Origin: Ehretia macrophylla
Taxonomy: Eukaryota; Streptophyta; Magnoliopsida; Boraginales; Ehretiaceae
Length of the DNA: 64,000 nt
Reading direction: 5' to 3'
Assembly: GCA_037974665.1 (NCBI GenBank)
Contig: CM075767.1
Location: 87,756,644-87,820,643 of the forward strand
The notes under the pieces were generated by a model that saw only the letters and a list, made by a program, of their open reading frames with translations, was not told the origin of the DNA and made no database searches. Shown one piece after another: positions 1-11,689 of this stretch; position 1 is the first letter of the stretch, and the number at the start of each line of letters is the position of its first letter. Both the position numbers and the translations under genes were made by a program.

Positions 1-844
1 GTCCTTAGAGTAATTTTTAGCTTTTGTCTATTTCTGACAAAGTTGTCCAGAACTGAAAAATATAGCAGCACACAAAATTTCATGCATTTTGGACATCATT
101 TAATAAGTCAAATATGATTCATTCCACAAGGTCAGTGCATCTGCCAAAACCTGATTCATTTTTCCAGATTTCCAGATTTGGTCACATTTTAATGATTTGC
201 CATTTTGAGGACCTTAGATTCAAAATTAGCTTTGGCCTATTTCTGGGAAAAATGTTCAAAACTGTCCGAACTAGTCACCCACCAATTTTCAAGCATTTTC
301 AACATCATTTGCTTAGATAAACTTACCTCGAACAGACTGGTCAGAGAGCTGTCATCCATTTCGACTTCACCTAGCATCATTTTCAAGCCAAGATCTTGCC
401 ATGCATGGTTGATTGAGCTTATGAACGACCATATAGCTCAAGTACAGAAGCAAATACACACATTTATGAGCATGCATGTGAGTTTTTAAAGAGTTTTCAA
501 AAGGTTTTAACCCTCACCTTAGCAATCAACCACAAAGATGCACAAAAACTTGTTGAAGCTTCAAATCTCTTCTTCTTCTTGCTTAGCCAAGATTCCAACT
601 TGATTTCTCTATTTTTCCTAGCTTAGTGATCAAACTCTTAGCACATGCATGAGGTTAGAACAAGAATAAAAGAAATGAAAGCCAAGAAAACTCACCTAGG
701 CCGAAAATGGTGACTCAAAATGCTTGCATGTGTGTTTCTTGCATCCTAGCTTGCTTGGGTGAGTTTCTTTGCTTGTGGTTTGTCTTGATGCACCATAGGA
801 TGATGAAGATGAGCTAAGAGGTGGAGAGAACTCAGCCAAAACCG

Positions 845-910
845 AAATGGAGAGAGAGAGTGAGAGGGAGAGAGAGAAAATGTGAGGAAAGTGAGAGAAA
901 TGAGAGAAAA
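845..910 (-). repeat. Pyrimidine-rich tract (LTR sense strand)
   Basis: GAGA-rich on the + strand, so CT-rich on the LTR sense strand. It is matched at about 35879-35935 and 63405-63475 in the other copies. Its translations cause several spurious Ser/Leu/Phe-rich frames. Confidence 0.7.
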
Positions 911-1384
911 ATGAGGCTTTTGCAATTTTTTTGAGCATGTGGTCAGCCTTGGGCTTCCAAATCTGAATTTTTGTGTCTTCAAGGTGGAATTTGAAATGTT
1001 AGCATGGGCCATGAGTGGTTTGGTCGAAAATGAGAGGAAATTGAGGTGGTTTTGGGCAATTTTTTATGCATTGATAAGTGTTTTTGTGTCATGACTTGTC
1101 TAGAATCATTTTGAATTAAACATGCATGCAAAAATCTGATTTTGTGTCATCTTTTGAATTGTTTTAACATGTGTGTAAGAGAATGTTGGGTATTTAGGGA
1201 TTTTAGGTAGAATAGAATATAGGGTATGTTTAGAGGTTTGTGAGATTTTGTCTTGTAGTGAGTTTAAAATATAATATTTAGGTGTTGGTGGATTTTGTAC
1301 AGATTTGAATTAGAATTATAATAATAGTTAGTGGATTGTGTAAGATTATTTTATTGTCTTGTGCTTTGTGTAGGATTCTTTATT

Positions 1385-1845
1385 GATTAGCGTGGTGGCA
1401 CGCTTTCCTAAGTCTAGGGCACGCACTACGAGACACACACAGAAATCAATACAGGGCACGAATCACGAGGTAGACACGAACTACGAGGTAAGACACAGAC
1501 TTCAAGACTAATGCACACAATCCTAGGTGAATGCACGTAAACCAATACAAGGCACGTAATTCAATGTAATACACGCAAATCGAGGTACGACTCTTAAACC
1601 TAGGTTAAGGTACGCAGTTCAAGGTTAGGGCACACGAAATGAGGTAACGTACGTACATCGAGGTCATGGCACATATTTCTAGGTACCGCACGTGAGTCGG
1701 GGATTAGGGCACGCTATTCTAGGTCAAGGCACGTATGACGAAGTATGCACGAAAACCAAGATAGGACACGTAATCCAAGGTCGGTCATATAATTAGGGGT
1801 CTATGGCACGCAAATCAAGGTAACACACGTTATTCGGGGTCGGGC
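1385..1845. repeat. Degenerate CACG-centred short tandem repeats in family-1 LTR
   Basis: Roughly twenty imperfect units of about 20-25 bp, of the general form GGCACGTAATTCAAGGTTA, lie next to the LTR end. On the LTR sense strand they read as TACGTGCC-like elements at the 5-prime (U3) end. Several units keep an ACGT core (for example GCACGTAA, GGCACGTA, CGCACGTGAG). An enhancer-like role is only a possibility. Confidence 0.7.
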
Positions 1846-1851
1846 CTCACA

Positions 1852-1944
1852 GCGAATCCCATCAGAACTCCGAAGTTAAGCGTGCTTGGGCGAGTGTAGT
1901 ACTAGGATGGGTGATCCCCTGGGAATTCCTCGTGTTGCTCCCCC
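1852..1944 (+). pseudogene. 5S rRNA: 5S rRNA gene, 5-prime part lost at LTR junction
   Basis: Starts at gene base 28 right after the LTR end. Visible differences: C28G, G31A, A71T, C91T, G102T, A115T. The first five bases, GCGAA, are probably the target duplication. Promoter and bases 1-27 lie beyond the LTR, left of the window. Confidence 0.93.
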
Positions 1945-2502
1945 CTATTCAACTTTTTTTTCCTCCGGTTAGGGTTGCCAAGATACTTTATCCACCACAT
2001 TTTTATTATTGAATCCCACGGTACTTTGGGCAAGAAAACTTCGCTTCACGTGGAGGATGGGTCGACAAACTGAGGGCGTAGGGCTTGTGACTAGGTCTCC
2101 GTCGCTCCGGTGCCCATAACTTTTGATCCGTAAGGAGTTACGCGGTGCACAACATACCGTTGCAAAGCTCTCCGAGAGCTCTGCGACGGTGGTAGTTAGC
2201 TTGCTCGCTATGCCCTTTTTGGAGACCAAAATCGAACGTTTTCATAACTTTCCAGCCACTTTTCTTCTTTTGCTCTATTTTTTCGTCCCGGATCGTACGT
2301 CGTGAGCTGTTAAAAGGATGACAACCTTACTCGTTGGCTATTGGAGGGCCCTACAACGCGTCGATATCACGTCTTGCAAGGATGCAGCGTTATTGAAGCA
2401 AATGGGTTGTCGAGAAGCCCATTGGGCCTTTTGAATGGGCCATCTCTCTAGGCTGGGACTGTGAACCGTTAACACATAAAGGAATTGTGCCCTCAACATG
2501 AC

Positions 2503-2622
2503 GGGTGCGATCATACCAGCACTAATGCACCGGATCCCATCAGAACTCTGCAGTTAAGCGTGTTTGGGCGAGAGTAGTACTAGGATGGGTGACCCCCTGG
2601 GAAGTCCTCGTGTTGCTCCCCC
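2503..2622 (+). rRNA. 5S rRNA: 5S rRNA gene copy
   Basis: Full length. C47T, A49C, C61T, A115T; A115T breaks the pair with base 4 in the terminal stem. Confidence 0.96.
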
Positions 2623-3177
2623 CTTTTCAATTATTTTTCCTCCGGTTAGTGTTGCCAAGATACTTTATCCACCACATTTCTATTATAAAATCCGACGGAA
2701 ACTTGGGCAAGACATGTTCGCTTTACGTGGAGGCTGGGCCAGCAAACCGAGGCCGTAGGGCTTGTGACCAGGTCTCCGTTGCTCTGGTGCCAACTTTTGA
2801 TCCCTAAGGAGTTACGCGGCGCACAGCATACCATTGTAAAGATCTCCGAGAGCTCTACGACGTGGGTAGTTAGCTTGGTCGCTGTGCCCGTTTTTGAACC
2901 CCAAAATCGATCGTTTTCATTAGTTTTGTGCCCCTTTTCTTCTTTTGTTTAGTTTTTTCGTCCCGGATCGTACGTCGTGAGCTGTTAAAATGACGACAAC
3001 CTTATTCGTGGGACATTAGACGGCCCTAAAATGCGTCGATATCACATCTTGTGAGGATGTTGCGTTGTTGAAGCGGATGTGATGTCGTTAAGCCCATTGG
3101 ACCTTTTGAATGGGCCATCTCTCTAGGCTGGGACCGTGAACCGTTAACACATAAAGGAATTGTGCCCTTAACATGAC

Positions 3178-3297
3178 GGGTGCGATCATACCGGCACTAA
3201 TGCACCGGATCCCATCAGAACTCCGAAGTTAAGCGTGCTTGGGCGAAAGTAGTACTAGGATGGGTGACCCCCTAAGAACTCCTCATGTTGCACCCCC
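3178..3297 (+). rRNA. 5S rRNA: 5S rRNA gene copy before the spacer-only unit
   Basis: A16G, G70A, G97A, G98A, G102C, G108A. Its spacer is followed by the duplicated, gene-less spacer at 3661. Confidence 0.96.
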
Positions 3298-3660
3298 CTT
3301 TTCAATTTTTTTTGCTCCGGTTAGGGTTGTCAAGATACTTTATCCATCACATTTATATTATCGAATCCCAGAGTACTTTGGGCAAGACAACTTCGCTTTA
3401 CGTGGAGGCTGGACCGGCAAACCAAAGGCGTAGGGCTTGTGACTAGGTCTACATTACTCCGGTGCCCATAACTTTTGATCCATAAGGAGTTACGCGGCGC
3501 ACAGCATACCATTGCAAAGCTCTCCAAGAGCTCTACGACAGGGGCAGTTAGCTAGCTTGCTATGTCCTTTTTGGAGCCCAAAATCGAACGTTTTCATCAG
3601 TTTCAGGCACCTTTTCTTCATTTGCTATGTTTTTCCATCCTGGATCGTACGTCGTGAGCT

Positions 3661-4197
3661 GTTAGGGGTGCCAAGATACTTTATCCACCATATTTCTATT
3701 ATCGAATCCGACGGCAACTTGGGCAAGACATGTTCGCTTCACGTGGAAGCTGTGCCCGCAAACATGAGGGCGTAGGGCTTGTGACCAGGTCTCCGTCGTT
3801 CCGACGCCCATAACTTTTGATCCGTAAGGAGTTACGGGGCGCACAACATACCGTTACAAAGCTCTCCGAGAGATCTACGACTGGGGCAGTTAGCTTGCTC
3901 GCTGTGCCCATTTTTGGAGCCCAAAATTGAACGTTTTCATCAGTTACGGGCCACTTTTCTTCTTTTGCTCTGTTTTTCTATCCCGAATCGTACGTCGTGA
4001 GCTGTTAAAAGGACGACAACCTTACTCGCAGGACATTAGAGGGCCCTACAATGCGTCGATATCACGACTTGTGAGGATGTTGCGTTGTTGAAGCGGATGT
4101 GATATCGTTAAGCCCATTGGGCCTTTTGAATGGGCCATCTCTCTAGGCTGGGACCGCGAACCGTTAACACATAAAGGAATTGTGCCCATAACATGAC
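3661..4197 (+). repeat. Spacer-only 5S unit (gene lost)
   Basis: After GAGCTGTTA the unit jumps back to GGGGTGCCAAGATAC, so 341 bp of spacer (equivalent to 3320-3660) occur twice without a second gene or terminator. GTTA (3661-3664) is common to both parental sites, a microhomology junction. The unit is 1020 bp instead of 678. Confidence 0.85.
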
Positions 4198-4317
4198 GGG
4201 TGCGATCATACCAGCACTAATGCACCGGATCCCATCAGAACAACGAAGTTAAGCGTGCTTGGGCAAGAGTAGTATTAGGATGGGTGACCCCCTGGGAAGT
4301 CCTCGTGTTCTACCCCT
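4198..4317 (+). rRNA. 5S rRNA: 5S rRNA gene copy
   Basis: T45A, C46A, G68A, C78T, G113C, C114T. The last two disturb the terminal stem. Confidence 0.95.
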
Positions 4318-4875
4318 CTTTTCAATTTTTTTTGCTTCGGTTAGGGTTGCCAAGATACTTTATCCACCACATTTCTATTATCGAATCCCACAGAACCTTG
4401 GGCAAGACAACTTCGCTTCACATGGAGGGTGGGTCGGCAAATCGAGGGCGTAGGGCTTGTGACCATTTCTCCGTCGCTCCGGTGCCCGTAACTTTTGATC
4501 CCTAAGGAGTTACGCGGCGCATAGCCTACCGTTGCAAAGATCTCCGAGAGCTCTACGACGTGGTTAGTTAGCTTGATCGCTGTGCCCATTTTTGGAGCCC
4601 AAAATCGAACGTTTTCATTAGTTTTGGGCCATTTTTCTTCTTTTGCGCTATTTTTTCCGTCCCGGATCGTACGTCATGAGCTGTTAAAAGGACGACAATC
4701 TTATTAGCGGGACATTAGTGGTCCTAAAATGTGTTGATATCACGTCTTGTGAGGATGCTACGTTGTTGAAGCGGATGTGATGTCGTTAAGCCCCTTGGGC
4801 ATTTTGAATAGGCCATCTCTCAATGCTGAGACTGTGAACCGTTAACATATAAAGGAATTGTGCCCTCAACATGAC

Positions 4876-4995
4876 GGGTGCGATCATACCAGCACTAATG
4901 CACCAGATCCCATCAGAACTCCGATGTTAAGCATGCTTGGGAGAGAGTCGTACTAGGATGAGTGACCCCCTGGTATGTCCTCGTGTTGCACCCTC
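4876..4995 (+). rRNA. 5S rRNA: 5S rRNA gene copy, diverged
   Basis: G30A, A50T, G58A, C67A, A74C, G86A, G99T, A101T, C118T. A box, IE and C box region are all hit, so function is doubtful. Confidence 0.93.
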
Positions 4996-5553
4996 ATTTT
5001 CAATTTTTTTTGCTCCGGTTTGGGTTGCCAAGATATTTTTTCCACCACATTTCTATTATCGAATCCGACGGCAACTTGGTCAAGACAAGTTCGCTTCACG
5101 TGGCGGCTAGGCCCGCAAACCGCGGGCGTAGGGCTTGTGACCCGGCCTCCGTCGCTCCGGTGCCCATAACTTTTGATCCGTAAAGAGTTATGCGGCGCAC
5201 AGCATACCGTTCCAAAGCTCTCCGAGAGCTCTACGACGGGGGCAGTTATTTTGCTCGCTATGTACCTTTTTGGAGCCCAAAATAGAATGATTTCATCAGT
5301 TTTGGGCAACTTTTCTTCTTTTGCTCTGTTTTTCGGTCCCGGATCGTACGTCGTGAGCTGTTAAAAGGATGATAATCTTATTCACGCGATATTAGAGGGC
5401 CCTACAACCCGTCGATATCACGTCTTGCGAGGATGCTGCATTGTTGAAGCAGATGGGTTGTCGTTAAGCCCATTGGGCCATTTGAATGGGCCATCTCTCA
5501 AGGCTGGGACCGTGAACCGTTAACACATAAAGGAATTGTGCCCACAACATGAC

Positions 5554-5673
5554 GGGTGCGATCATACCAGCACTAATGCAGCGGACCCCATTAGAACTCC
5601 GAAGTTAAGCGTGCTTGGGCGAGAGTAGTACTAGGATGGGTGACCCCCTGGGATGTCCTCGTGTTGCACCCCA
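5554..5673 (+). rRNA. 5S rRNA: 5S rRNA gene copy
   Basis: C28G, T33C, C39T, A101T. Internal promoter region (bases 50-97) matches the consensus, one of the better copies. Confidence 0.96.
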
Positions 5674-6230
5674 CTTTTCAATTTTTTTTGCTCCAGTTAG
5701 GGTTGCCAAGATACTTTATCCGCTACATTTTTATTATCGAATCCCACGGTACTTTGGGCAAGACACCTTTACTTCACGTGGAAGATGGGCCGACAAACCG
5801 AGGGCGTGGGGCTTGTGACCAGGTATCCGTCGCTCCGGTGCCCATAACTTTTGATCCGTAAGGAGTTACGCAGCGCACAGCATACCGTTGCAAAGCTCTC
5901 CGAGAGTTCTACGACGGGGGCAGTTAGCTTGCTCGCTGTTCCCTTTTTGGAGCCCAAAATCGAACGTTTTCATTACTTTCGCGCCACTTTTCTTCTTTTG
6001 CTCTATTTGTTCGTCCCGGATCGTAAGTCGTGAGTTGTTAAAACGACGACAACCATACTCGCGGGACATTAGAGGGCCCTACAACGCGTCGATATCACGT
6101 CTTGCGAGGATTCAGCATTGTTGAAGCTGATGGGTTGTCGTTAAGCCCATTGGACCTTTTGAATGGGCCATCTCTCTAGGCTCGGACTATGAACCGTTAG
6201 CACATAAAGGAATTTTTCCCTCAACATGAT

Positions 6231-6350
6231 GGGTGCGATCATACCAACAATAATGCACTGGATCCCATCAGAACTCCAAAGTTAAGCATGCTTGGGCGAG
6301 AGTAGTACTAGGATGGGTGACCCCCTGGGAAGTCCTCGTGTTGTACCCCC
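6231..6350 (+). rRNA. 5S rRNA: 5S rRNA gene copy
   Basis: G17A, C20A, C29T, G48A, G58A, C114T. Three of the six are CpG-type transitions. Upstream reads AATTTTTCCC instead of AATTGTGCCC, so the -14/-13 GC is lost. Confidence 0.95.
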
Positions 6351-6907
6351 ATTTTCAATTTTTTTCCTCCAGTTAGGGTTGCCAAGATATTTTATCCACC
6401 ACATTTCTATTATCGAATCCGACAATAACTTGGGCAAGACATGTTCGCTTCACGTGGAGGCTGGGGCCGTAAATCGAGGTCGCAGGGCTTGTGACCAGGT
6501 ATCCGTTGTTCCGGTGCCCATAACTTTTGATCCGTAAGGAGTTACGCGGCGCACATTATTACATTGCAAAGATCTCCGAGAGCTCTACGACGGGGGCAGT
6601 TAGCTTGGTCATTGTGCCCATTTTTGGAGCCCAAAATTGAACGATTTCATCAGTTTCGTTCCACTTTTCTTCTTTTGCTCAGTTTTTTCATCCCAAAACG
6701 TACGTTGTGAGCTATTAAAAGGACGACAACCTTACTCGCGGGACATTAGAGGGCCCTACAACGCGTCAATATCACGTCTTACGAGGATGCTGTGTTGTTG
6801 AAGCGGATGGGTTGTCGTTAAACCCATAGGGCCTTCTGAATGGGCCATCTCTCTAGGATTGGACTGTGAACCATTAATACATAAAGGAATTGTGCCCTCA
6901 ACATGAC

Positions 6908-7014
6908 GGGTGCGATCATACAAGCACTAATGCACCGGATCCCCTCAGAACTCCAAAGTTAAGCGTGCTTGGGCGAGAGTAGTACTAGGATGGGTGAGCC
7001 CCTGGGAAGTCCTC
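6908..7014 (+). pseudogene. 5S rRNA: 5S rRNA gene, 3-prime end and terminator deleted
   Basis: After CCTC (base 107) the sequence jumps to AAATCCCAAGGCACC, which belongs about 78 bp further into the spacer. The 3-prime strand of the terminal stem and the oligo-T stop are gone. Other changes: C15A, A37C, G48A, C91G. The unit is 600 bp long. Confidence 0.94.
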
Positions 7015-7507
7015 AAATCCCAAGGCACCTTGGGCAAGACAACTTCACTTCACGTAGAGGCTGGGCCCGCAAACCGAGGGCGTAGGGCTTGGGACCAAGT
7101 CTCCGTCGCTCTGGTGCCCATAACTTTTGATCCGTAAGGAGTTACACGACGCACAGCATACCGTTGCAAATCTCTCTGAGAGCACTACGACGGGGGCAAC
7201 CAGGTTGATCGCTTTGCCCATTTTTAGAGCCCAAAATCGAACGTTTTCATTAGTTTCGGGCTATTTATCTTCTTTTGCTCTATTTTTTTGTCCCGGATCG
7301 TCCGTCGTGAGTTGTTAAAAGGATGACAATCTTATTCGCGGGACATTAGAGGGCCCTAAAATGCGTCGATATCACGTCTTGCGAGGATGCTGCGTTGTTG
7401 AAGTGGATGGGTTGTCGTTAAGCCCATTGGGCCTTTTGAATGGGCCATCTGTCTAGGCTGGGACCATGAACCGTTAACATATAAAGGAATTGTGCCCATA
7501 ACATGAC

Positions 7508-7627
7508 GGGTGCGATCCTACCAGCACTAATGCACCGGATCCCATCAGAACTCCAAAGTTAAGCGTGCTTGGGCGAGAGTAGTACTAGGATGGGTGACAC
7601 CCTAAGAAGTCCTCGTGTTGCACCTCC
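7508..7627 (+). rRNA. 5S rRNA: 5S rRNA gene copy
   Basis: A11C, G48A, C92A, G97A, G98A, C118T. Confidence 0.95.
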
Positions 7628-8184
7628 CTTTTCATTTTTTTTTGCTCCGGTTAGGGTTTCCAAGATACTTTATCCACCACATTTCTATTATCGAATCCCA
7701 CGGTACCTTGGGCAAGACAACTTCGTTTCACATGGAGGCTGGGCCGGAAAACCGAGGGCGTAGGGCTTGTGACCAGGTCTCCGTCGCTCCGGTGCTCATA
7801 ACTTTTGATCTGTAAGGATTTATGCGGCGCACAGCATACCGTTACAAAGCTCTCCGAGAGCTCTACGACGGGGGCAGTTAGCTTGGTCGATGTGCGCATT
7901 TTTGGAGCCCAAAATCAAAGGTTTCATCAGTTTCGTGCCTCTTATCTTCTTTTGCTCCGTTTTTACGTCACGGATCGTACCTCGTGAGCTGTTAAAAGGA
8001 CGACAACCTTATTTACGGTACATTAGAGGGCCCTAAAATGCGTCGATATCACGTCCTGCGAGGATGCTGCATTGTTGAAGCGGATGGGTTGTCGTTAAGC
8101 CCATTAGGACTTTTGAATAGGCCATCTCTCTAGGCTGGGACTGTGAACCGTTAGCAAATAAAAGAATTGCGCCCTCAACATGAC

Positions 8185-8303
8185 GGGTGAGATCATATCA
8201 GTACTAGTACACCGGATCCCATCGGTACTCTGAAGTTAAGCATGCTTGGCGAGAGTAGTACTAGGATGTGTGAGCCACTGGGAAGTCCTCATGTTGCACC
8301 CCC
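8185..8303 (+). rRNA. 5S rRNA: 5S rRNA gene copy, strongly diverged, 1-nt deletion
   Basis: One G of bases 64-66 is missing. Substitutions include C6A, C14T, C18T, A23G, G25A, A40G, A42T, C47T, G58A, G86T, C91G, C94A, G108A. Probably a pseudogene by sequence decay. Confidence 0.9.
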
Positions 8304-8860
8304 CTTTTCAATTTTTTTTCTCTGGTTACGGTTGCCAAGATACTTTATCCACCACATTTCTATTATCAAATCCCACGGCACCTTGGGCAAGACAACTTCG
8401 CTTCACGTGGAGGCTGGGCCGGTAAACCGAGGGCATAGTGCTTGTGACCAGGTCTCCGTCGCTCCGGTGCCCATAACTTTTGATCCGTAAGGAGTTACGG
8501 GTCGCCAAGCATACCGTTGAAAAGCTCTCTGAGAGCTCTACTACGGGGGCAACCAGCTTGCTCGCTGTGCCCAATTTTGGTGCCGATAATCGAACGTTTT
8601 CATCAGTTTTGAGCCACTTTTCTTCTTTCGCTCTATTTTTTCGTACCGGATCGTACGTCGTGAGCTGTTAAAAGGATGACAACCTAACTCGCGGGACATT
8701 AGATGGCGCTACAATGCGTCGATATCACGTCTTGCGAGGATGCTGCGTTGTTAAAGTAGATGGGATGTCGTTAAGCCCACTAGGCCTTTTGAATGGGCCA
8801 TCTCTCTAGGCTGGGACTATGAACCGTTAACACATAAAGGAATTGTGCCCTCAACATGAC

Positions 8861-8980
8861 GGGTGCGATCATACCAACACTAATGTACCGGATCCCATCA
8901 GAACTCCGAAGTTAAGCGTGCTTGGGCGAGAGTAGTACTAGGATGGGTGACCCCCTTGGAAGTCCTCGTGTTGCACCCCC
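8861..8980 (+). rRNA. 5S rRNA: 5S rRNA gene copy, near consensus
   Basis: Only G17A, C26T, G97T. First unit of the duplicated 6-unit block; partner is 12925. Confidence 0.97.
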
Positions 8981-9535
8981 CTTTTCAATTTTTTTTCTCC
9001 GGTTAGGGTTGCCAAGGTACCTTATCCACCACATTTCTATTATCGGATCCCACGCCACCTTAGGCAAGACAACTTCGCTTCACGTGGTGGCTGGGCTCGC
9101 AAACCGGGGGCGGAGGGCTTGTGACCAGGTCTCCGTCACTTCGGTGCCCATAACTTTTGATCCGTAAGGAGTTAGGTGGCGCACAGCATACCGTTGCAAA
9201 GCTCTCTGAGATCTCTACTACATGGGTAGTTAGCTTTGTCACTTTGCCAGTTTTTAGACCCCAAAATCGAATGTTTTCATTAGTTTCGGGCCACTTTTCT
9301 TCTTTTTCTCTGTTTTTCCATCCCGGATCGTACTTCGTGAGCTGTTAAAAGGACGACAACCTTACTCGCTGGACATTACAGGGCCCTACAACCCGTCGAT
9401 ATCACATCCTGCGAGGATGCTGCGTTGTTGAAGCATATGGGTTGTCGTTAAGCCCATTGGCTTTTTAATGGGCCGTCACTCTAGGTTGGGTCTGTGAACC
9501 GTTAACACATAAAGGAATTGTGCCCTCAACATGAC

Positions 9536-9655
9536 CGGTGCTATCATACCAGCACTAATGCACCGGATCCCACCAGATCTCCGAAATTAAGTGTGCTTGG
9601 GCGAGAGTAGTATTAGGATGAGGCACCCCCTGGAAAGTCCTCGTGTAGCACCCCC
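9536..9655 (+). rRNA. 5S rRNA: 5S rRNA gene copy, strongly diverged
   Basis: G1C, G7T, T38C, A43T, G51A, C57T, C78T, G86A, T88G, G89C, G99A, T112A. Shares G1C, G7T, G86A, T88G and T112A with 13603. Confidence 0.92.
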
Positions 9656-10212
9656 CTTTTCAATTTTTTTTTTTCCGGTTAGGGATGCCAAGATACTTCA
9701 GCCACCATATTTCTATTATCGAATCCGACGGCAACTTGGGCAAGACAAGTTCGCTTCACGTGGAGGTTAGGCCCGCAAATCGACGCCGTAGGGCTTGTGA
9801 CCAGGTCTCCGTCACTCCGATGCCCATAACTTTTGATCCGTAAGGAGTTACACGGCGCACAGCATACCGTTGCAAAGCTCTCCGAGAGCTCTATGATGGG
9901 GGGCAGTTAGTTTGCTCGCTTTGCACTTTTTGGAGCCCAAAATCGAATATTTTCATCTGTTTCGGGCTATTTTTCTTCTTTTGCTCTGTTTTTTCATCTC
10001 GAATCATACGTCGTGAGCTGTTAAAAGGACGACAATCTTATTCCCGGGACATTAGAGGTCCTAAAACGCATCGATATCACGTCTTTTGAGGATGCTGCAT
10101 TGTTGAAGCGGATGTGATGTCGTTAAGCCCCTTGGGCATTTTGAATAGGCCATCTCTCCAGGCTGGGACCATGAACCATTAACACATAAAGGAATTGTGC
10201 CCTTAACATGAC

Positions 10213-10334
10213 GGATGCGATCATACTAGCACTAATGCACCGGATCCCATCAGAACTCTGAAGTTAAAGCGTGCTTGGGCAAGAGTAGTACTAGGATGGC
10301 CGATCCCCCTGGGAAGTCCTCGTGTTGCACCCCC
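10213..10334 (+). rRNA. 5S rRNA: 5S rRNA gene copy with two 1-nt insertions
   Basis: Extra A after base 55 (GTTAAAGCG, shared with 14278) and an extra T near base 91. Also G3A, C15T, C47T, G68A, G87C, T88C. Confidence 0.93.
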
Positions 10335-10891
10335 CTTTCCAAATTTTTTGCCCCGGTTAGGGTTGCCAAGATGCTTTATCCACCACATTTCTATTATCGA
10401 ATCCCACGGTACCTTAGCCAAGATAACCTCGCTTAACGTAGAGGCTGGCCCTGCAAACCGAGGGCGTAGGTCTTGTGACCAAGTCTCCGTCGCTCTGGTG
10501 CCCATAACTTTTGATTCGTATGGAGTTCCAAGGCGCACATCATATAGTTACAAAGCTCCCTGAGAGCTCTAGGACAGGGGCAGTTAGCTTGCTCGTTGTG
10601 CCCATTTTTGGAGCCCAAAATCAAACGTTTTCATCAGTTTTGGGCCACTTTTCTTCTTTTGGTCTGTTTTTCCATCACGGATCATACGCCGTGAGCTGTG
10701 AAAAGGACGACAGCCTTACTCATGGGACATTAGAGGGCCCTACAACGCGTCGATATCACGTCTTGCGAGGATGCTGCGTTGTTGAAGCAGTTGGGTTATC
10801 GTTAAGCCCATTGGGGTTTTTGAATGGGCCATCCCTCTTGGCTGGGACTGTGAACCGTTAACAGATAAAGGAATTGTGCCCTCAATTTGAC

Positions 10892-11011
10892 GGGTGCGAT
10901 CATACCAGAACTAATGCACCGGATCCCATCAGAACTCCGAAGTTAAGCGTGTTTGGGCGAGAGTAGTACGAGGATGGGTAACCCCGTGGGAAGCCCTCGT
11001 GTTGCAACCCC
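10892..11011 (+). rRNA. 5S rRNA: 5S rRNA gene copy
   Basis: C18A, C61T, T79G, G89A, C95G, T103C, C116A. The unit absent from the second copy of the segmental duplication. Confidence 0.94.
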
Positions 11012-11569
11012 CTTTTCAATTTTTTTTGCTCCGGTTAGGGTTGCCAAGATATTTTATCCACCACATTTCTATTATCGAATCCGACGGCTACTTGGGCAAG
11101 ACAAGTTCGCTTCATGTGGAGGCTGGGCCAGCAAACCGAGGCCGTAGGGCATGTGACCAGGTCTCCGTCGCTCTGGTGCCCATAACTTTTGATCTGTAAG
11201 GAGTTATGTGGCGCACAGCATACCGTTCCAAAGCTCTCCGAGAGCTCTATGACAGGGGCAGTTAGCTGGCTCGCTATGCACCTTTTTAGAGACCAAAATC
11301 GAACGTTTTCATCAATTTTGGGCCATTTTTCTTCATTTGCTCAGTTTTTCCATCCCGGATCGTACGTCGTGAGCTGTTAAAAGGACGACAACCTTACTCA
11401 TGGGACAGTAGGGGGCCCTACATTGCGTCAATATCACGTCTTGCGAGGATGCTGCGTTGTTGAAGCAGATGGGTTGTCGTTGAGCCCATTGGGCCTTTTG
11501 AATGGGCCATCTCTCTAGGCTGGGACTGTGAACCATTAACACAAAGAGGAATTGTGCCCTCAACATGAC

Positions 11570-11689
11570 GGGTGTGATCATACCAGCACTAATGCACCGG
11601 ATCCCATCAGAACTCCGAAGTTATGCGTGTTTGGGCGAGAGTAGTACTAGGATGGGTGACCCCCTATGTAGTCCTCGTGTTGCAACCCC
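11570..11689 (+). rRNA. 5S rRNA: 5S rRNA gene copy
   Basis: C6T, A55T, C61T, G97A, G98T, A100T, C116A. Spacer pairs with that of 14956. Confidence 0.94.

Larger units (their letters stand above)
1..1851 (-). mobile_element. Family-1 LTR, partial (right part)
   Basis: This aligns by eye over its whole length with 35033-36912 of the complete family-1 element and ends with the same GGTCGGGCCTCACA. The rest lies left of the window. The minus strand is taken as the LTR sense strand, because the outer end of the complete copy reads GGGTTGGGGAGTGACA in that direction, resembling the 3-prime end of the family-2 LTR. The element stops directly inside a 5S gene, which continues from about gene base 28. 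Within it are a pyrimidine-rich stretch on the sense strand (about 845-910) and a degenerate CACG repeat array (about 1385-1845). I see no coding region: the open frames at 696-1012 are low-complexity Ser/Leu/His/Phe translations of the CT tract. The superfamily cannot be named without internal genes; plant Ty3-type elements with very long LTRs are the likely source (inference). Confidence 0.85.

Noticed and set aside
696..1012. Minus-strand frames rich in Ser, Leu, His and Phe, also at 35778-36011 and 63305-63600
   Set aside because: Translations of the CT-rich tract in the LTR; frames and lengths differ between the three LTR copies.
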